Translations under genes and position numbers: made by a program
In this document: piece by piece, positions 8,851 through 17,606 of the stretch
Position numbering within the stretch: position 1 is the stretch's first letter
Layout of the letters: the number at the start of each line of letters is the position of its first letter
Notes under the pieces: generated by a model
The model's database searches: none
Told to the model about the DNA's origin: nothing
Seen by the model: the letters and a program-made list of their open reading frames with translations, nothing else
Source of the DNA: a virus
DNA length: 64,000 nucleotides
Direction: 5' to 3' (one strand)
IMG/VR virus record: IMGVR_UViG_3300017991_000001
Span: 147,085 to 211,084 of that record

Positions 8851-9183
8851 ATGAGTCAGGAAATGACCCAGGAGGACGCGGCGCTGTTCGAGAACGTGTA
8901 CGCGCCCGCCTTCGCCCAGAAGATGGCCTCCAACGGCCGCCCGCTCCACGACGACGAGTCGATGGAGCACGCGCTGGAGCTGACGGCGCGGGTGAAGCAG
9001 GAGGTGCAGTCTTCCGACGCCAACTCGATCAAGGAAGCCAACCTGGCTTTCCGCAAGGCGACCGGCGCGGACGAGCGCGATGCCGAAGAGGCTCGCGAGA
9101 CCAGCACCAAGGAGGCTGCCCGCAAGCTGGCGGCCGACCCCGGCTTCAGGCAGATGCTGGAAGCGGCGCGCAGCGCCCAGTAG
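8851..9183 (+). CDS. Unknown small helical protein after the capsid gene
   Basis: A 110-residue, acidic, helical protein (MSQEMTQEDAALFENVYAPA; later FRKATGADERDAEEARE) with a GAGGAGAG ribosome site. No known motif. It is the first gene after the post-capsid hairpin. Short helical proteins here are often head completion or minor capsid components. Confidence 0.65.
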   Translation: MSQEMTQEDAALFENVYAPAFAQKMASNGRPLHDDESMEHALELTARVKQEVQSSDANSIKEANLAFRKATGADERDAEEARETSTKEAARKLAADPGFRQMLEAARSAQ

Positions 9184-9218
9184 GGATCGTTATCCTTCAC
9201 ACGCGGTGAGGTAATCCC

Positions 9219-9683
9219 ATGCCGGGTAAGCGTGGAATCGGTGAGGCGGACTTCGTAACGCCCCGCCAGGTATACCGGGAGGATGTCGATGCCGTCGACA
9301 GTGGCGGCGTCACGGACACGGACATCCCCATCCTGGACAGCCGCGAGCTGGCGACTCAGCGACAGGGGTTGGGTCAGGGCGACGTGGCGCAGTACGGGCG
9401 CAACGCGCAGTTGAACCTGGCTTGCATCCCTGAAGGTTTTTCCAGCGTCACGATGCAGTTGTGGCTCTGGGCCGACGTGGAGGAGCCGCTCGAACCGGGT
9501 ACCTCTTCCTCTTCGTACGGCGTGCTGCCGACCACGGAGGAGTGGGTACAGGTCGAGGAAAAGACGATCACGGGACCGGAGTTGTGGGTTGTCAAAGACG
9601 TTCCTCCGGGGCAATATAAGGTTATCGTCACGGCCAAGACAGGCAGTGGCCATCTTCAGATCCGCGAGCAACACGCAGCGTAA
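9219..9683 (+). CDS. Unknown beta-rich virion protein with a short serine tract
   Basis: A 154-residue protein. The N-terminus (MPGKRGIGEADFVTPRQVY) looks like an extended virion-contact arm. The centre is beta-rich, with a SSSS insertion near residue 96, and the end IVTAKTGSGHLQI resembles the last strand of a jelly-roll or Ig-like domain. It shares the serine-tract feature with many virion proteins here. Probably a capsid-surface or neck component; not certain. Confidence 0.6.
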   Translation: MPGKRGIGEADFVTPRQVYREDVDAVDSGGVTDTDIPILDSRELATQRQGLGQGDVAQYGRNAQLNLACIPEGFSSVTMQLWLWADVEEPLEPGTSSSSYGVLPTTEEWVQVEEKTITGPELWVVKDVPPGQYKVIVTAKTGSGHLQIREQHAA

Positions 9684-9697
9684 GGAGTGAGGAGAAC

Positions 9698-9943
9698 ATG
9701 AGAACGACCATCACTAACACTTCGGGCGCGGAAAAGACCTTCGGGTGGATTCCTCCGCACGGGCACACCTTGGCGAACGGAGCATCCGTCGTCATTGAGG
9801 GCGACCTGCGCACGATCCTGGGAGGCGGCCGTGGTCGATACTCCAGGGGTCAGGAGCTTGCGGGCCTCAACGACGCGGTCACCCGCGGCCAAGTGACGGA
9901 AGAGGAGACCGTCGGTCCGTCCAGCTCTTCGAGCAGCGCCTAA
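9698..9943 (+). CDS. Small FGWIPPHG-domain protein with polyserine C-terminus
   Basis: An 81-residue protein. Its core [14 protein letters not shown], followed by a VVIEGDL strand, matches the N-terminal domain of the collagen-like fibre at 59643 ([21 protein letters not shown]). The two genes also share a 24-base identical DNA stretch across this motif. It ends in a run of six serines. In the fibre this domain is at the N-terminus, the end usually anchored to the virion, so the small protein may be a standalone anchor or capsid-surface version. Start ATG with GAGGAG upstream; a strong terminator follows. Confidence 0.65.
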   Translation: MRTTITNTSGAEKTFGWIPPHGHTLANGASVVIEGDLRTILGGGRGRYSRGQELAGLNDAVTRGQVTEEETVGPSSSSSSA

Positions 9944-10023
9944 CCGCCGCCCGGCGGCGGTTTGCCGCGATACGGCGAATGAACCGCCGCCCGGCTATGT
10001 GTACATGGCCGGGCGGCTTTTTC
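9942..10023 (+). terminator. Tandem hairpins ending in a strong intrinsic terminator
   Basis: The first hairpin (AACCGCCG/CGGCGGTT, 9942-9962) begins at the stop codon of the preceding gene. The second (GCCGCCCGGC/GCCGGGCGGC, 9986-10017) can extend through its loop to a tetraloop and is followed by TTTTTCATT. This is a textbook rho-independent terminator closing the head transcription unit before the neck genes. Confidence 0.85.
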
Positions 10024-10043
10024 ATTAGGAGAGGGACGCACAG

Positions 10044-10967
10044 ATGGCATTCGCGAACGAATGCATTGACGCTCAGGGGGTCTGCCCCAACCGCATCCCG
10101 TTCCTGGTGACCGGGCAGTGCGCCGTGGAGTCGCTGTACATCACCATCAAGGACATCAACAGCGGCGAGCCCATCGACCTGACTCAGTACGGGATCTTCT
10201 CCTCGTCGGACCCGAGCAGCTCATCGTCCTCGTCTTCCTCCAGCTTCTTCAGCAGCAGCTCCTCCTCGGGGGGCGACGACCCGGAGGACGGAGTCGAGTT
10301 CGTGGCCAAGGAGCTGCCTAAAACGCCCACGTACCTCTTCAAGAAGTACGGCGTCGTGGAGAGCGAGGAGGACGCGCGGAACGGTCGGGTGCGCCTGGAC
10401 GTGACGGCCGAGGACACGGCCCGCGCGGGGATCTGGTCCGCGATGGCCGGCGTCTGGTACAACGGCTACATACGCAAGCTGATGCCGTTCTACTACGAGG
10501 TCCAGCCCAACCTGCTGGCCGACTACTGGAACGGCCCCCTGACGACCTACCAGCTGCGCCTGTACCTGCGGGACAAGTGCGCTGAAGACAACTTCCTGCT
10601 CGACGACACGGAGTTCAAGCAGGAAGAGCTGCACGCGATGATGATCAAGGTGATCGACGAGTGGAACGAGGAGCCGCCGCCCGGCTTCGAGTCCAACCCG
10701 GTCGACTTCCCCTACCGTCACAACTGGGCCGAGGCGGTCATAGGCGAGCTGTTCACCATGGCGGCCTACCAGCTGCGCCGGAACAAGCTGGACTACACCG
10801 CCGGCGGGGTGCAGGTGGACGACGAGGCCCGCTGGGAGATGTACCTGGCCCGCGCGAAGGAACTCAAGTCGGAGTGGAAGGCGTTCATCATCCGCAAGAA
10901 GATCGAGCTGAACATTGAGGGTGGTTTCCAGAGCCTGGGAGGGTATCGGCACACGATACCGCGATAG
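10044..10967 (+). CDS. Putative neck/connector protein with polyserine loop
   Basis: A 307-residue protein. The N-terminal domain (ANECIDAQGVCPNRIPFLV) carries a long serine-rich insertion at about 52-77, coded with mixed TCN and AGC codons and followed by acidic residues. Beta strands about residues 80-150 lead into a helical C-terminal domain (TTYQLRLYLRDKCAED, FKQEELHAMMIKVIDEW). The helical domain resembles head-tail connector adaptors in style. It is the first gene after the head terminator and upstream of sheath and tube genes. Role from context. Confidence 0.55.
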   Translation: MAFANECIDAQGVCPNRIPFLVTGQCAVESLYITIKDINSGEPIDLTQYGIFSSSDPSSSSSSSSSSFFSSSSSSGGDDPEDGVEFVAKELPKTPTYLFKKYGVVESEEDARNGRVRLDVTAEDTARAGIWSAMAGVWYNGYIRKLMPFYYEVQPNLLADYWNGPLTTYQLRLYLRDKCAEDNFLLDDTEFKQEELHAMMIKVIDEWNEEPPPGFESNPVDFPYRHNWAEAVIGELFTMAAYQLRRNKLDYTAGGVQVDDEARWEMYLARAKELKSEWKAFIIRKKIELNIEGGFQSLGGYRHTIPR

Positions 10968-10969
10968 TC

Positions 10970-11572
10970 ATGGAAAAAGAAGCCGTCGGGCCCGTTGCCG
11001 GGGCCCTTGGAAAGGCCTGGGGCATCGGTAAGGTTCTGCTGGGTTTCGGGGACAAGATGCCGAAGTGGTTGTGGCCCCTCTTCGGCATCGCCGCGGCGTC
11101 ACCCGTCGTGGGCTACGCCCTTGAGAGCCGGCGCGAGAAGTCCAAGCGCACCGACGAGATCAGGCGCCGCATGAACGTGATGCGGCAGCTGCCGGGCGGG
11201 GAGGCGCTCCCGATGAACTTCGGGGAGACGCAGCCCCTGCAGGCCAAGCGAACGTCGGAGGAGGGGTACCTGCCCTTCCCGCTGCCCCCGAAGCAGGAGT
11301 CCATCCTGTCCAAGTTCGGGGAGGCGCGGGTCGTCGTGGCACGTTCGCTGGGACGGCCCGAGATCAAGGAGTCGGGGCTCAACGAGCTGGGGATCATGTT
11401 GCAGCAGGCCAAGAACAGGGCCAAGCAGAAGAGCCCGGCGAGCACGCTGAACGAGGGCGTGGACACCGAGCCGAAGGGCGAGAAGCCCGAAGAGAAGCGC
11501 GAGCAGCAGGGTGAGGCTAGGCCTGCAGCCGACTACGCCAGCGTGGGCGGCGGCATGGCGCACGGAGTGTGA
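10970..11572 (+). CDS. Unknown protein with one hydrophobic segment
   Basis: A 200-residue protein starting MEKEAVGPVAGALGK, which has a KEA but lacks the AYL core of the tag family. One hydrophobic segment at about 33-51 (WLWPLFGIAAASPVVGYAL) is followed by a basic stretch and a Lys/Glu/Pro-rich, likely disordered, C-terminus. It lies two bases after the neck-like gene and two bases before the tagged ADP-ribosyltransferase-like gene. It may be an untagged or degenerate member of the internal-protein group. No function assigned. Confidence 0.6.
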   Translation: MEKEAVGPVAGALGKAWGIGKVLLGFGDKMPKWLWPLFGIAAASPVVGYALESRREKSKRTDEIRRRMNVMRQLPGGEALPMNFGETQPLQAKRTSEEGYLPFPLPPKQESILSKFGEARVVVARSLGRPEIKESGLNELGIMLQQAKNRAKQKSPASTLNEGVDTEPKGEKPEEKREQQGEARPAADYASVGGGMAHGV

Positions 11573-11573
11573 G

Positions 11574-12710
11574 ATGAATCACCGGGCTTACTTGTTTAAG
11601 GAAGCAGCCAAGTGGTCTCGCCGCTTGATGGGTATGCTACGTTCTGCGACCCCCAAGAGGCGTAAACGCTTACTTAATCAATTCTACGAAGGTCATCTTC
11701 CTGAAAAGGGAATGGTGAGTCGGTATGGCTTAGAGGACGATCTAAGGGAGATGCAAACGTATAGTAGAGCACTGGAAAGGGCCGAGGATGCTTCAGAAGC
11801 GATGTCAGGATTGAAACAGCGTATGATAGAAAGAAAGATCCCTGTTCCGAAAACTGCCCCCACTCCAAAGGGCTTTCGTGACTATGGGTATGGTATGTCA
11901 GGTGCACGCACCATCGCTTCCGACCTGACAGAAGTGTTCCCTAAAGCAAAGAGATCAAAGATAAAAGGCATTGTGAAAAGAAGTCCGGCCGCTTTGTACA
12001 AATACCTGGCAAGTCAAGTTAGCGCTTATCCAATGAGTCCTGAAAGACGGTGGGGTGCCAATAGTCTACTGGAAAAGTGGCTTGTGTCGGGCAAAGGGAA
12101 AGCATTCAAACCACGTCCACCGCATAAGTATATGAAGACGCATAAGACAAAAGGGGGCAAAGTTGTCACGGAGGAATATAAGAAAAAGCAACCCGAGTAT
12201 CAGCCCGAAGCACACGTCTGGAGAGGCTATGGTTCGGACCGTCCTCTGCTTGCTCGTACAAGCGATGTTTTTGTTTCACCACACCCGCAAGTGGCAACAA
12301 GTTTTGGTGACCTCGTGGCCCGCATCCCTTTATCCCGATACGGCAACGTAAAGTATAGCCCGGACGTGGGGCTGAAATTTGAAGGTGCTGTTTCCTCTGG
12401 GTATAAGTGGCGTAAGAAGCGCCTTGCAAAGATCAAAAAAAGAATGTTGAAGGGGAAAGGATACAAGAAGTTCATCTACCCCGGAATGAACGCTCCCCTT
12501 CGAGATTATGAAACCGTTTTACCGACAGTGGGACCAAAGGACATCGGGGAGCTGTACAGCAGCCATGACTACAAACTGCACCCGCTTCGTTTGAAACTGC
12601 CGAAAAGGATGCAGACTGCAGGCAAGCGGACAGTACCGGCTACTGGCGAGAATCTGCTTTCACATCCCGTTACGAAGTCATTGTCTGAATTTGTAACACC
12701 AATCATGTAG
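11574..12710 (+). CDS. Tagged protein with ADP-ribosyltransferase-like signature
   Basis: A 378-residue basic protein. The start at 11574 gives MNHRAYLFKEAAKW, matching the N-terminal tag of six other genes; the upstream frame inside the previous gene is not used. The C-terminal half has VWRGYG (Arg217), FVSPHPQVATSFG (233-245), an IPLSRYG strand and DYETVLP (Glu313). An R...(S/T)S-P-x-V-A-x-S-(Y/F)-G...E pattern like this recalls ART-fold enzymes that modify host proteins with ADP-ribose from NAD. The family call is tentative. The gene is clearly AT-richer than its neighbours, suggesting recent acquisition. A packaged, injected effector is the inferred role. Confidence 0.45.
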   Translation: MNHRAYLFKEAAKWSRRLMGMLRSATPKRRKRLLNQFYEGHLPEKGMVSRYGLEDDLREMQTYSRALERAEDASEAMSGLKQRMIERKIPVPKTAPTPKGFRDYGYGMSGARTIASDLTEVFPKAKRSKIKGIVKRSPAALYKYLASQVSAYPMSPERRWGANSLLEKWLVSGKGKAFKPRPPHKYMKTHKTKGGKVVTEEYKKKQPEYQPEAHVWRGYGSDRPLLARTSDVFVSPHPQVATSFGDLVARIPLSRYGNVKYSPDVGLKFEGAVSSGYKWRKKRLAKIKKRMLKGKGYKKFIYPGMNAPLRDYETVLPTVGPKDIGELYSSHDYKLHPLRLKLPKRMQTAGKRTVPATGENLLSHPVTKSLSEFVTPIM

Positions 12711-12719
12711 AGGAAAAAC

Positions 12720-13697
12720 ATGACAGACGTGCCGGTCCTACAGGGTTACGACATCTCGGCCATCGACTGCGATGTGTTCGAGCGTATCCAGATCCAGACC
12801 AACCCTCTGGGCGGCAACGTCATTGCGTGGGGCCTGCAGCAGGGCTTCAATCAACCCGGTCCCTATCACTTCTACGTGGACTTCGGCCGCTCCGGCACCA
12901 ACGAGTGGGAGGTCCTCAACCAGACCCCCGTCGTGGACGACTGCTTCTTCGTGGACCCCTGCCAGCGCCACTGGGACACGCTGGTCGACTACTTCTACAG
13001 GGTTCGCCTGGTGCTGCCCAGCGTCAAGGACGACGCCGGCAACTGTGTAGCCTACGTCTCCCAGCCCCAGCAGGCCAACGGGCTGTGGAACAAGAAGGAC
13101 TGGCTGAAGGCGCGCTACATCATCCGCCAGGAACTGAAGTTGCAGGACAAGGCCACCACCCAGACGTCGAAGGGTGTGCTGCTCAAGCGCCGGCGCTACG
13201 GCGAGCAGTCGGTGACGACCACCACCTGGGACGTCGGCGAGATCCAGCACACCGGTTCCACGGTGGATTACGGGACCGGCATCGTGGGCGGGTACTTCCG
13301 GGCCATCGATTACCGGATCACCTTTGACACGCCCTGGCGGCGCGAGTTCGGGCGCGACAACCCCACCAAGGGCACCACGCACGAGATCAAGCGCTCCGGG
13401 CGGGCCATCGCCTACCCCTACGTTGAACACGACGATGTGTTCCATCGGCTGGACAGCGGAGAGCGCTTTGTCATCAAGGCGGTGGAGACCGTCGCCGAGA
13501 TCGGCAACATCCCGATCATCGTGAAGCTCGAGTTGAGCCTTGCCCCAACGACCGCTGAGATTTATAAGATACCCCTTTCAGGGGGTTCCTCGTCCGCCGC
13601 GCCTGAGTCGTCGGACAGTTCGGAGTCAAGCCCAAGCGGCGTCGAACCCGAGAGCTGCGGCCCCACGGCCCGCATCGATGACGCCGGAGAGTGGTAA
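12720..13697 (+). CDS. Putative neck/tail-completion structural protein
   Basis: A 325-residue beta-rich protein (GYDISAIDCDVFERIQIQT; GPYHFYVDFGRSGTNEW; VVDDCFFVDPCQRHW) with an Ig-like look in its first half. Residues about 180-280 are rich in strands around RAIDYRITFDTPWRREFGR. The C-terminus is serine-rich (SSDSSESSPSG). It lies between connector candidates and the tail sheath, which suggests a neck or head-tail joining role. No named family was recognised. Confidence 0.55.
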   Translation: MTDVPVLQGYDISAIDCDVFERIQIQTNPLGGNVIAWGLQQGFNQPGPYHFYVDFGRSGTNEWEVLNQTPVVDDCFFVDPCQRHWDTLVDYFYRVRLVLPSVKDDAGNCVAYVSQPQQANGLWNKKDWLKARYIIRQELKLQDKATTQTSKGVLLKRRRYGEQSVTTTTWDVGEIQHTGSTVDYGTGIVGGYFRAIDYRITFDTPWRREFGRDNPTKGTTHEIKRSGRAIAYPYVEHDDVFHRLDSGERFVIKAVETVAEIGNIPIIVKLELSLAPTTAEIYKIPLSGGSSSAAPESSDSSESSPSGVEPESCGPTARIDDAGEW

Positions 13698-13710
13698 AAG
13701 GAGACACACA

Positions 13711-13956
13711 ATGGCCGGTAAGGAAGAGCAAGTCAAAGAGGCGGAAGCCAACATCCAGGAGCGCCTGCAGGCGTTCGACTACGGGATGGAACTCTTCTTC
13801 AAGGAAGCGGGCATCGAGAAAGCCGCGGTTGCGCAGGCCGTCGGTCTCGAAGAGCAGGACCTTGCCCCGAAGTCGGCACGATGGCTGAAGGAACAGATGG
13901 AGGCGGCGAACAAGGAAGCAGAGAGCAAAGACGCCGCCCCGACAAAGGAGGAGTAG
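13711..13956 (+). CDS. Unknown small charged protein, 81 aa
   Basis: The ATG at 13711 follows AAAGGAGACACACA and is preferred over in-frame upstream codons inside the previous gene. The 81-residue product is helical and charged. Residues 29-33 read FFKEAGIEKAA, reminiscent of the K-E-A ends of the tag family but internal. The tail is Lys/Glu/Pro-rich. Possibly a small internal or assembly protein. Confidence 0.6.
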   Translation: MAGKEEQVKEAEANIQERLQAFDYGMELFFKEAGIEKAAVAQAVGLEEQDLAPKSARWLKEQMEAANKEAESKDAAPTKEE

Positions 13957-14031
13957 GCCCGTTCGGTCGGGTCTCTCCGCTACTGCGCAGGATAGGCCTG
14001 ACCTGGGAGCCCGACCACGAGGAGATCCTCG

Positions 14032-14778
14032 ATGGCAGTCGACTGTGGAAACGATTCCGGGACGCCCGCACCAGGCGGGACACCGATTACAAAGGTCGGA
14101 CTCGATGAGAAGTCGAGTCTCTGCACGACCGGTTTCCACCCGAATATCATCACGGGGTTCATCACGCGGGCTTTGCGGGACCACTTCTCGGACCCTGACA
14201 ACCTGGAGTTCGGCGGGCGCAATGAGTTTCGCATCGTCGACGGCCAGCGGCTCATGGTCGAGGAGTTGCAGAATTACGTATGGACGGCGGGGCCGGACAC
14301 GGAGCTCCTGATCGATCCATCGTGGAAGTACAACCGGCAGAACATCCAGAAGCGGCCGGGCCTGCTCGTGCACCGAAACAAGTTCTCGCGCAGCAGCCCG
14401 ATCGTGATGGGGGACGGCCAGACGGTCGGCCCCAAACGGGATCAAGCCGGTAACATTCAGCGGGTGCGGGGGAGATACCAGACCTGCGCCATTGCGGGGA
14501 GCCACACGGTCTTCTGTATCGGTGGCGCCGGAGCAGAAGCAGAGTTGCTGGGTGCGGAAGTGTTCAACCACTTCCTCATGTTCGGGCAGCTGTTCCGCGA
14601 GGAGTGGAAGATGCACGAGTTCAGTGCAAATTCCGTGGAACCGGTTGCCTATCTTGAGGAATTCGACGATCATTACGTGGTGCCGGTCGTGCTGTCGTAC
14701 GCCTACATGCCCACGTGGCGCGTCGAACGGGAAGCACCCTGGCTTAAAACACTCGCGATTGACATTCAATCGGAATAA
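14032..14778 (+). CDS. Putative tail terminator/neck protein upstream of the sheath
   Basis: A 248-residue protein ending 12 bases before the sheath gene. The middle contains RPGLLVHRNKFSRSSPIVMGDG, a long beta hairpin, then TCAIAGSHTVFCIGG and a helix LGAEVFNHFLMFGQLFREEW, and the end is beta-rich (VVPVVLSYAYMPTWRVE). Alpha/beta proteins of this size just upstream of the sheath are often tail terminator or neck proteins capping the tube. Assignment is by position and general fold impression only. Confidence 0.5.
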   Translation: MAVDCGNDSGTPAPGGTPITKVGLDEKSSLCTTGFHPNIITGFITRALRDHFSDPDNLEFGGRNEFRIVDGQRLMVEELQNYVWTAGPDTELLIDPSWKYNRQNIQKRPGLLVHRNKFSRSSPIVMGDGQTVGPKRDQAGNIQRVRGRYQTCAIAGSHTVFCIGGAGAEAELLGAEVFNHFLMFGQLFREEWKMHEFSANSVEPVAYLEEFDDHYVVPVVLSYAYMPTWRVEREAPWLKTLAIDIQSE

Positions 14779-14790
14779 GGAGACGCTCAC

Positions 14791-17598
14791 ATGCCGTCGT
14801 ACGTGCTCCCCCAGGTACTGGTCTTTCAAGAGTTTGAAGCCCAGCCCGCGCAGATCGCGCAGCCGCAACACGCGTGCATTGTGGGTCCCCACTACAGCCT
14901 CCACCGTTACACCGAGGAGCGCTCCGAGATCTACGTGGGCACCTATGATCCGCTCAACGAGGAATGCTTTGCCTGGCCCAACCGGCCGGCGGGCGGCGAG
15001 GTGGACCCGGACTACACGCGGGTCTACATGGAGAACGCCCTCCTCCAGTACTTCAACGACCCCGCGGGCGACAGCTCGCTGGTCAACCACGTCGCCCCCG
15101 GCAAGAACCGCATCCGGGCCGACTCCAAGATCTTCCAGACGGCCAACGGCTACGCCCGCAGCACCGACTTCCTCCGGGACGTCCAGGTGGGCGACGTGGC
15201 CAAGGTCCTGGCCAGCTCCTGTGGCGAGCCGGTCAGCCTGGTCGCCAACATTGTCGGCCTGGTCGCCGACGTGCTGGCCGCCGTGGTCGATTCGGCCGAG
15301 GTCGATATCGACAACCAGGCCGCCACCGTGGCCTCCACCGCCGACGCGCAAACGGCCGGCGCCATCAACAACGTGGGCGTCGACTCGGTCGACGGCTCCA
15401 GTTACGACGGCCTGCCGGACGGCGAGCCTTCCGAGACCTACACCATTGAAGTCATTGCCGGCTCCACCGGAGGGGACGCCACCTCGGCCCTTCTTCGGGT
15501 GACCTCGGCATCCGGGCTCGACAACGTGGCCGAGGTCACTCCGGCCGCATTCGCATCTCCGACCTCCATTGGCACCCGGGGCCTGACGGTAACCTTCGTC
15601 AACAACACCGGCAGTTCTTCGAGCGGCCCCGGCGGCCCGGTCGACCCCGACGACTTCCTGATCGGGCAGACCTGGGAGGTCGAGGTTTCGCAGACCTTCA
15701 CGCCGGCCACGCCGGCTTCGGGCGGCACGTACGGCGGCGCGGCGGACACGACCTACATCGTGGAAGTCACCCGCGGCGGGCTGTTCTCGAGCTCCACCAA
15801 GCCCCAGATCACGGTCACCACGACCACGGGCATCGACATCTCCGGCCCGACGGAAGTGCCCGCCTCCGCCACCGCGGTGGTGGTCGGCACCCAAGGCGTG
15901 ACCATCGCCTTCACGGGCGCGGGCCTGAACAAGGGCGACCGCTACACGATCGCCGTGGAAGCGGCCAAGGACGGGCCGGTCCGCACGCTGGTGCTGGACC
16001 GCAACCTGCCCGATGCCCTGCGGGGTGTCTGTGACGCGGGCACGTCCTCCTCGTCCAGCGGCGCGCCGCCGGACCTGGACCTGACGCTCTACGTCAAGAA
16101 GGACATCGAGGTGACCGAGGAACGCCTCGGCTCGCCGCCCCTGGTCAACTGGGAGCAGAGCGATACGGAGATCTGCCTGAAGTCCGGCATCACCGCCTTC
16201 GACAGCGACTTCCAGTCCGGCGGAAGCCTGGTGGCGCTGCCCGTCATGGACGGCGACATCTACATCAACTACCGGGCGATGCTCTCCACCCGCTGCAGCA
16301 CGGTGGGTTCGATCAGCGACGTCTCGGAGGTTTCCGGGGCGCTGGGTTCGGTCAGCCCGGACAACCCGCTGGCCTTCGGCGTCTACAAGGCGCTGGAGAA
16401 CAACAACGGCGAGGACGTGAAGTACCTGGCCGTGTGTGACGACAGCGGCAACGTGGACGCCACGCTGGAGCCGTGGCTGGACGCGCTGGAGATTCTGGTG
16501 GGCCGGGACGATGTCTACAGCCTGGTCCCCCTGACCCAGTACAAGCCCGTCTGCGACGCCTTCCTGGCGCACTGCTCGGCGCAGTCCACGCCGGAGAACG
16601 GCCGCTGGCGGATCACGTGGCTCAACCTGGCCGCCGAGGAGACCATCGGCGTCTACACGACCAGCGCGGTGGGCGGCGGTCCCGTCCTGGCCACGATCAC
16701 GGACGACCCCGACACCTCCGGCACGCAGTACACGCTGGTGGAAGCGGTCGGCGAGCAGTTCGTGACCAACGGGGTGCGGGCCGGCGACACGGTCCGGGCG
16801 CTGTACACCTCCGACGGGTTCGGCAACTACACCTACACCGAGTTCGTGGTGGACGCCGTGCTCAACGAGGAGTCGATTCGTTTGGTCACGGGACCGGACG
16901 CGGCGGTCAACACGCCCTCCAAGATCGAGATCTGGAGGACGCTCAGCAAGGACGAGCTGGCCACCGAGATGGCCACCAAGCCGGGCCTGTTCAGCAGCCG
17001 GCGCGCCTACCTGGTGTGGCCGGACACGCTCGGCAACGCCGGCGTCACTTTCGAGGGGTTCTACCTGTGTTCGGCTCTGGCGGGGCTGCGCTCCGGCGTG
17101 CTCCCGCACCAGGGCCTGACCAACGTGGAGATCAACGGGTTCGACGACCTGTCCCGCACGGTCGACTTCTTCAGCGCCAACCAGCTGAACACGATGGCGG
17201 CCAGCGGGTACTGGATCGTGACGCAGGACCCGAGCGACGGTTCGGTCTTCACCCGTCACCAGCTCTCGACGGGCGACCAGGACGAGCTGAACGAGAAGGA
17301 ACAGAACATCACCACCAACCTGGACAACATCTCGGTGAACTTCCTGATCCGCATGAAGCAGTTCATCGGACGCGGGAACGTGACGCCCACGATGCTGGCC
17401 ATCCTGCGCGGTGAGATTCTGGGACTGATCGAGCAGTTCAAGAACACGATCATCAACGACCAGTTAGGACCTCAGATCCTGAACGCTGAGATCCTGGAAC
17501 TCAGGCCGGACGATGTGCTGGGAGACCGGATCATCGCCCGCATCGACGTTGAGCTGCCGTACCCGCTCAACAACCTGGAGCTGCACCTGGTCGCTTAA
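14791..17598 (+). CDS. Contractile tail sheath protein
   Basis: A 935-residue protein. The N-terminus (MPSYVLPQVLVFQEFEAQPA) and the C-terminal ~220 residues show sheath hallmarks: AYLVWPDTLGN, an ALAGLRSGVLPHQGLTN segment, then NFLIRMKQFIGRGNVTPTM, ILRGEILGLIEQFKN and a final RIIARIDVELPYPLNNLELH strand. The protein is much longer than the usual 400-660 residues. The extra length is in the middle (about 110-420), beta-rich, with serine linkers near residues 274 and 418 that probably bound surface-exposed inserted domains. It contracts to drive the tube through the envelope. The tube gene follows after one intervening gene. Confidence 0.85.
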   Translation: MPSYVLPQVLVFQEFEAQPAQIAQPQHACIVGPHYSLHRYTEERSEIYVGTYDPLNEECFAWPNRPAGGEVDPDYTRVYMENALLQYFNDPAGDSSLVNHVAPGKNRIRADSKIFQTANGYARSTDFLRDVQVGDVAKVLASSCGEPVSLVANIVGLVADVLAAVVDSAEVDIDNQAATVASTADAQTAGAINNVGVDSVDGSSYDGLPDGEPSETYTIEVIAGSTGGDATSALLRVTSASGLDNVAEVTPAAFASPTSIGTRGLTVTFVNNTGSSSSGPGGPVDPDDFLIGQTWEVEVSQTFTPATPASGGTYGGAADTTYIVEVTRGGLFSSSTKPQITVTTTTGIDISGPTEVPASATAVVVGTQGVTIAFTGAGLNKGDRYTIAVEAAKDGPVRTLVLDRNLPDALRGVCDAGTSSSSSGAPPDLDLTLYVKKDIEVTEERLGSPPLVNWEQSDTEICLKSGITAFDSDFQSGGSLVALPVMDGDIYINYRAMLSTRCSTVGSISDVSEVSGALGSVSPDNPLAFGVYKALENNNGEDVKYLAVCDDSGNVDATLEPWLDALEILVGRDDVYSLVPLTQYKPVCDAFLAHCSAQSTPENGRWRITWLNLAAEETIGVYTTSAVGGGPVLATITDDPDTSGTQYTLVEAVGEQFVTNGVRAGDTVRALYTSDGFGNYTYTEFVVDAVLNEESIRLVTGPDAAVNTPSKIEIWRTLSKDELATEMATKPGLFSSRRAYLVWPDTLGNAGVTFEGFYLCSALAGLRSGVLPHQGLTNVEINGFDDLSRTVDFFSANQLNTMAASGYWIVTQDPSDGSVFTRHQLSTGDQDELNEKEQNITTNLDNISVNFLIRMKQFIGRGNVTPTMLAILRGEILGLIEQFKNTIINDQLGPQILNAEILELRPDDVLGDRIIARIDVELPYPLNNLELHLVA

Positions 17599-17606
17599 GG
17601 AGAGCG

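Noticed and set aside
13516-17259. A 1247-codon open frame on the minus strand, and similar long antisense frames at 19117-21300, 47213-49066, 7324-8970 and 29202-30656
   Set aside because: They lie opposite well-supported sheath, spike, glycosyltransferase, capsid and J-like genes. In GC-rich DNA the antisense of a coding frame is often open. The translations are His/Arg/Val/Gly-rich and motif-free, and no ribosome site or spacing supports them.
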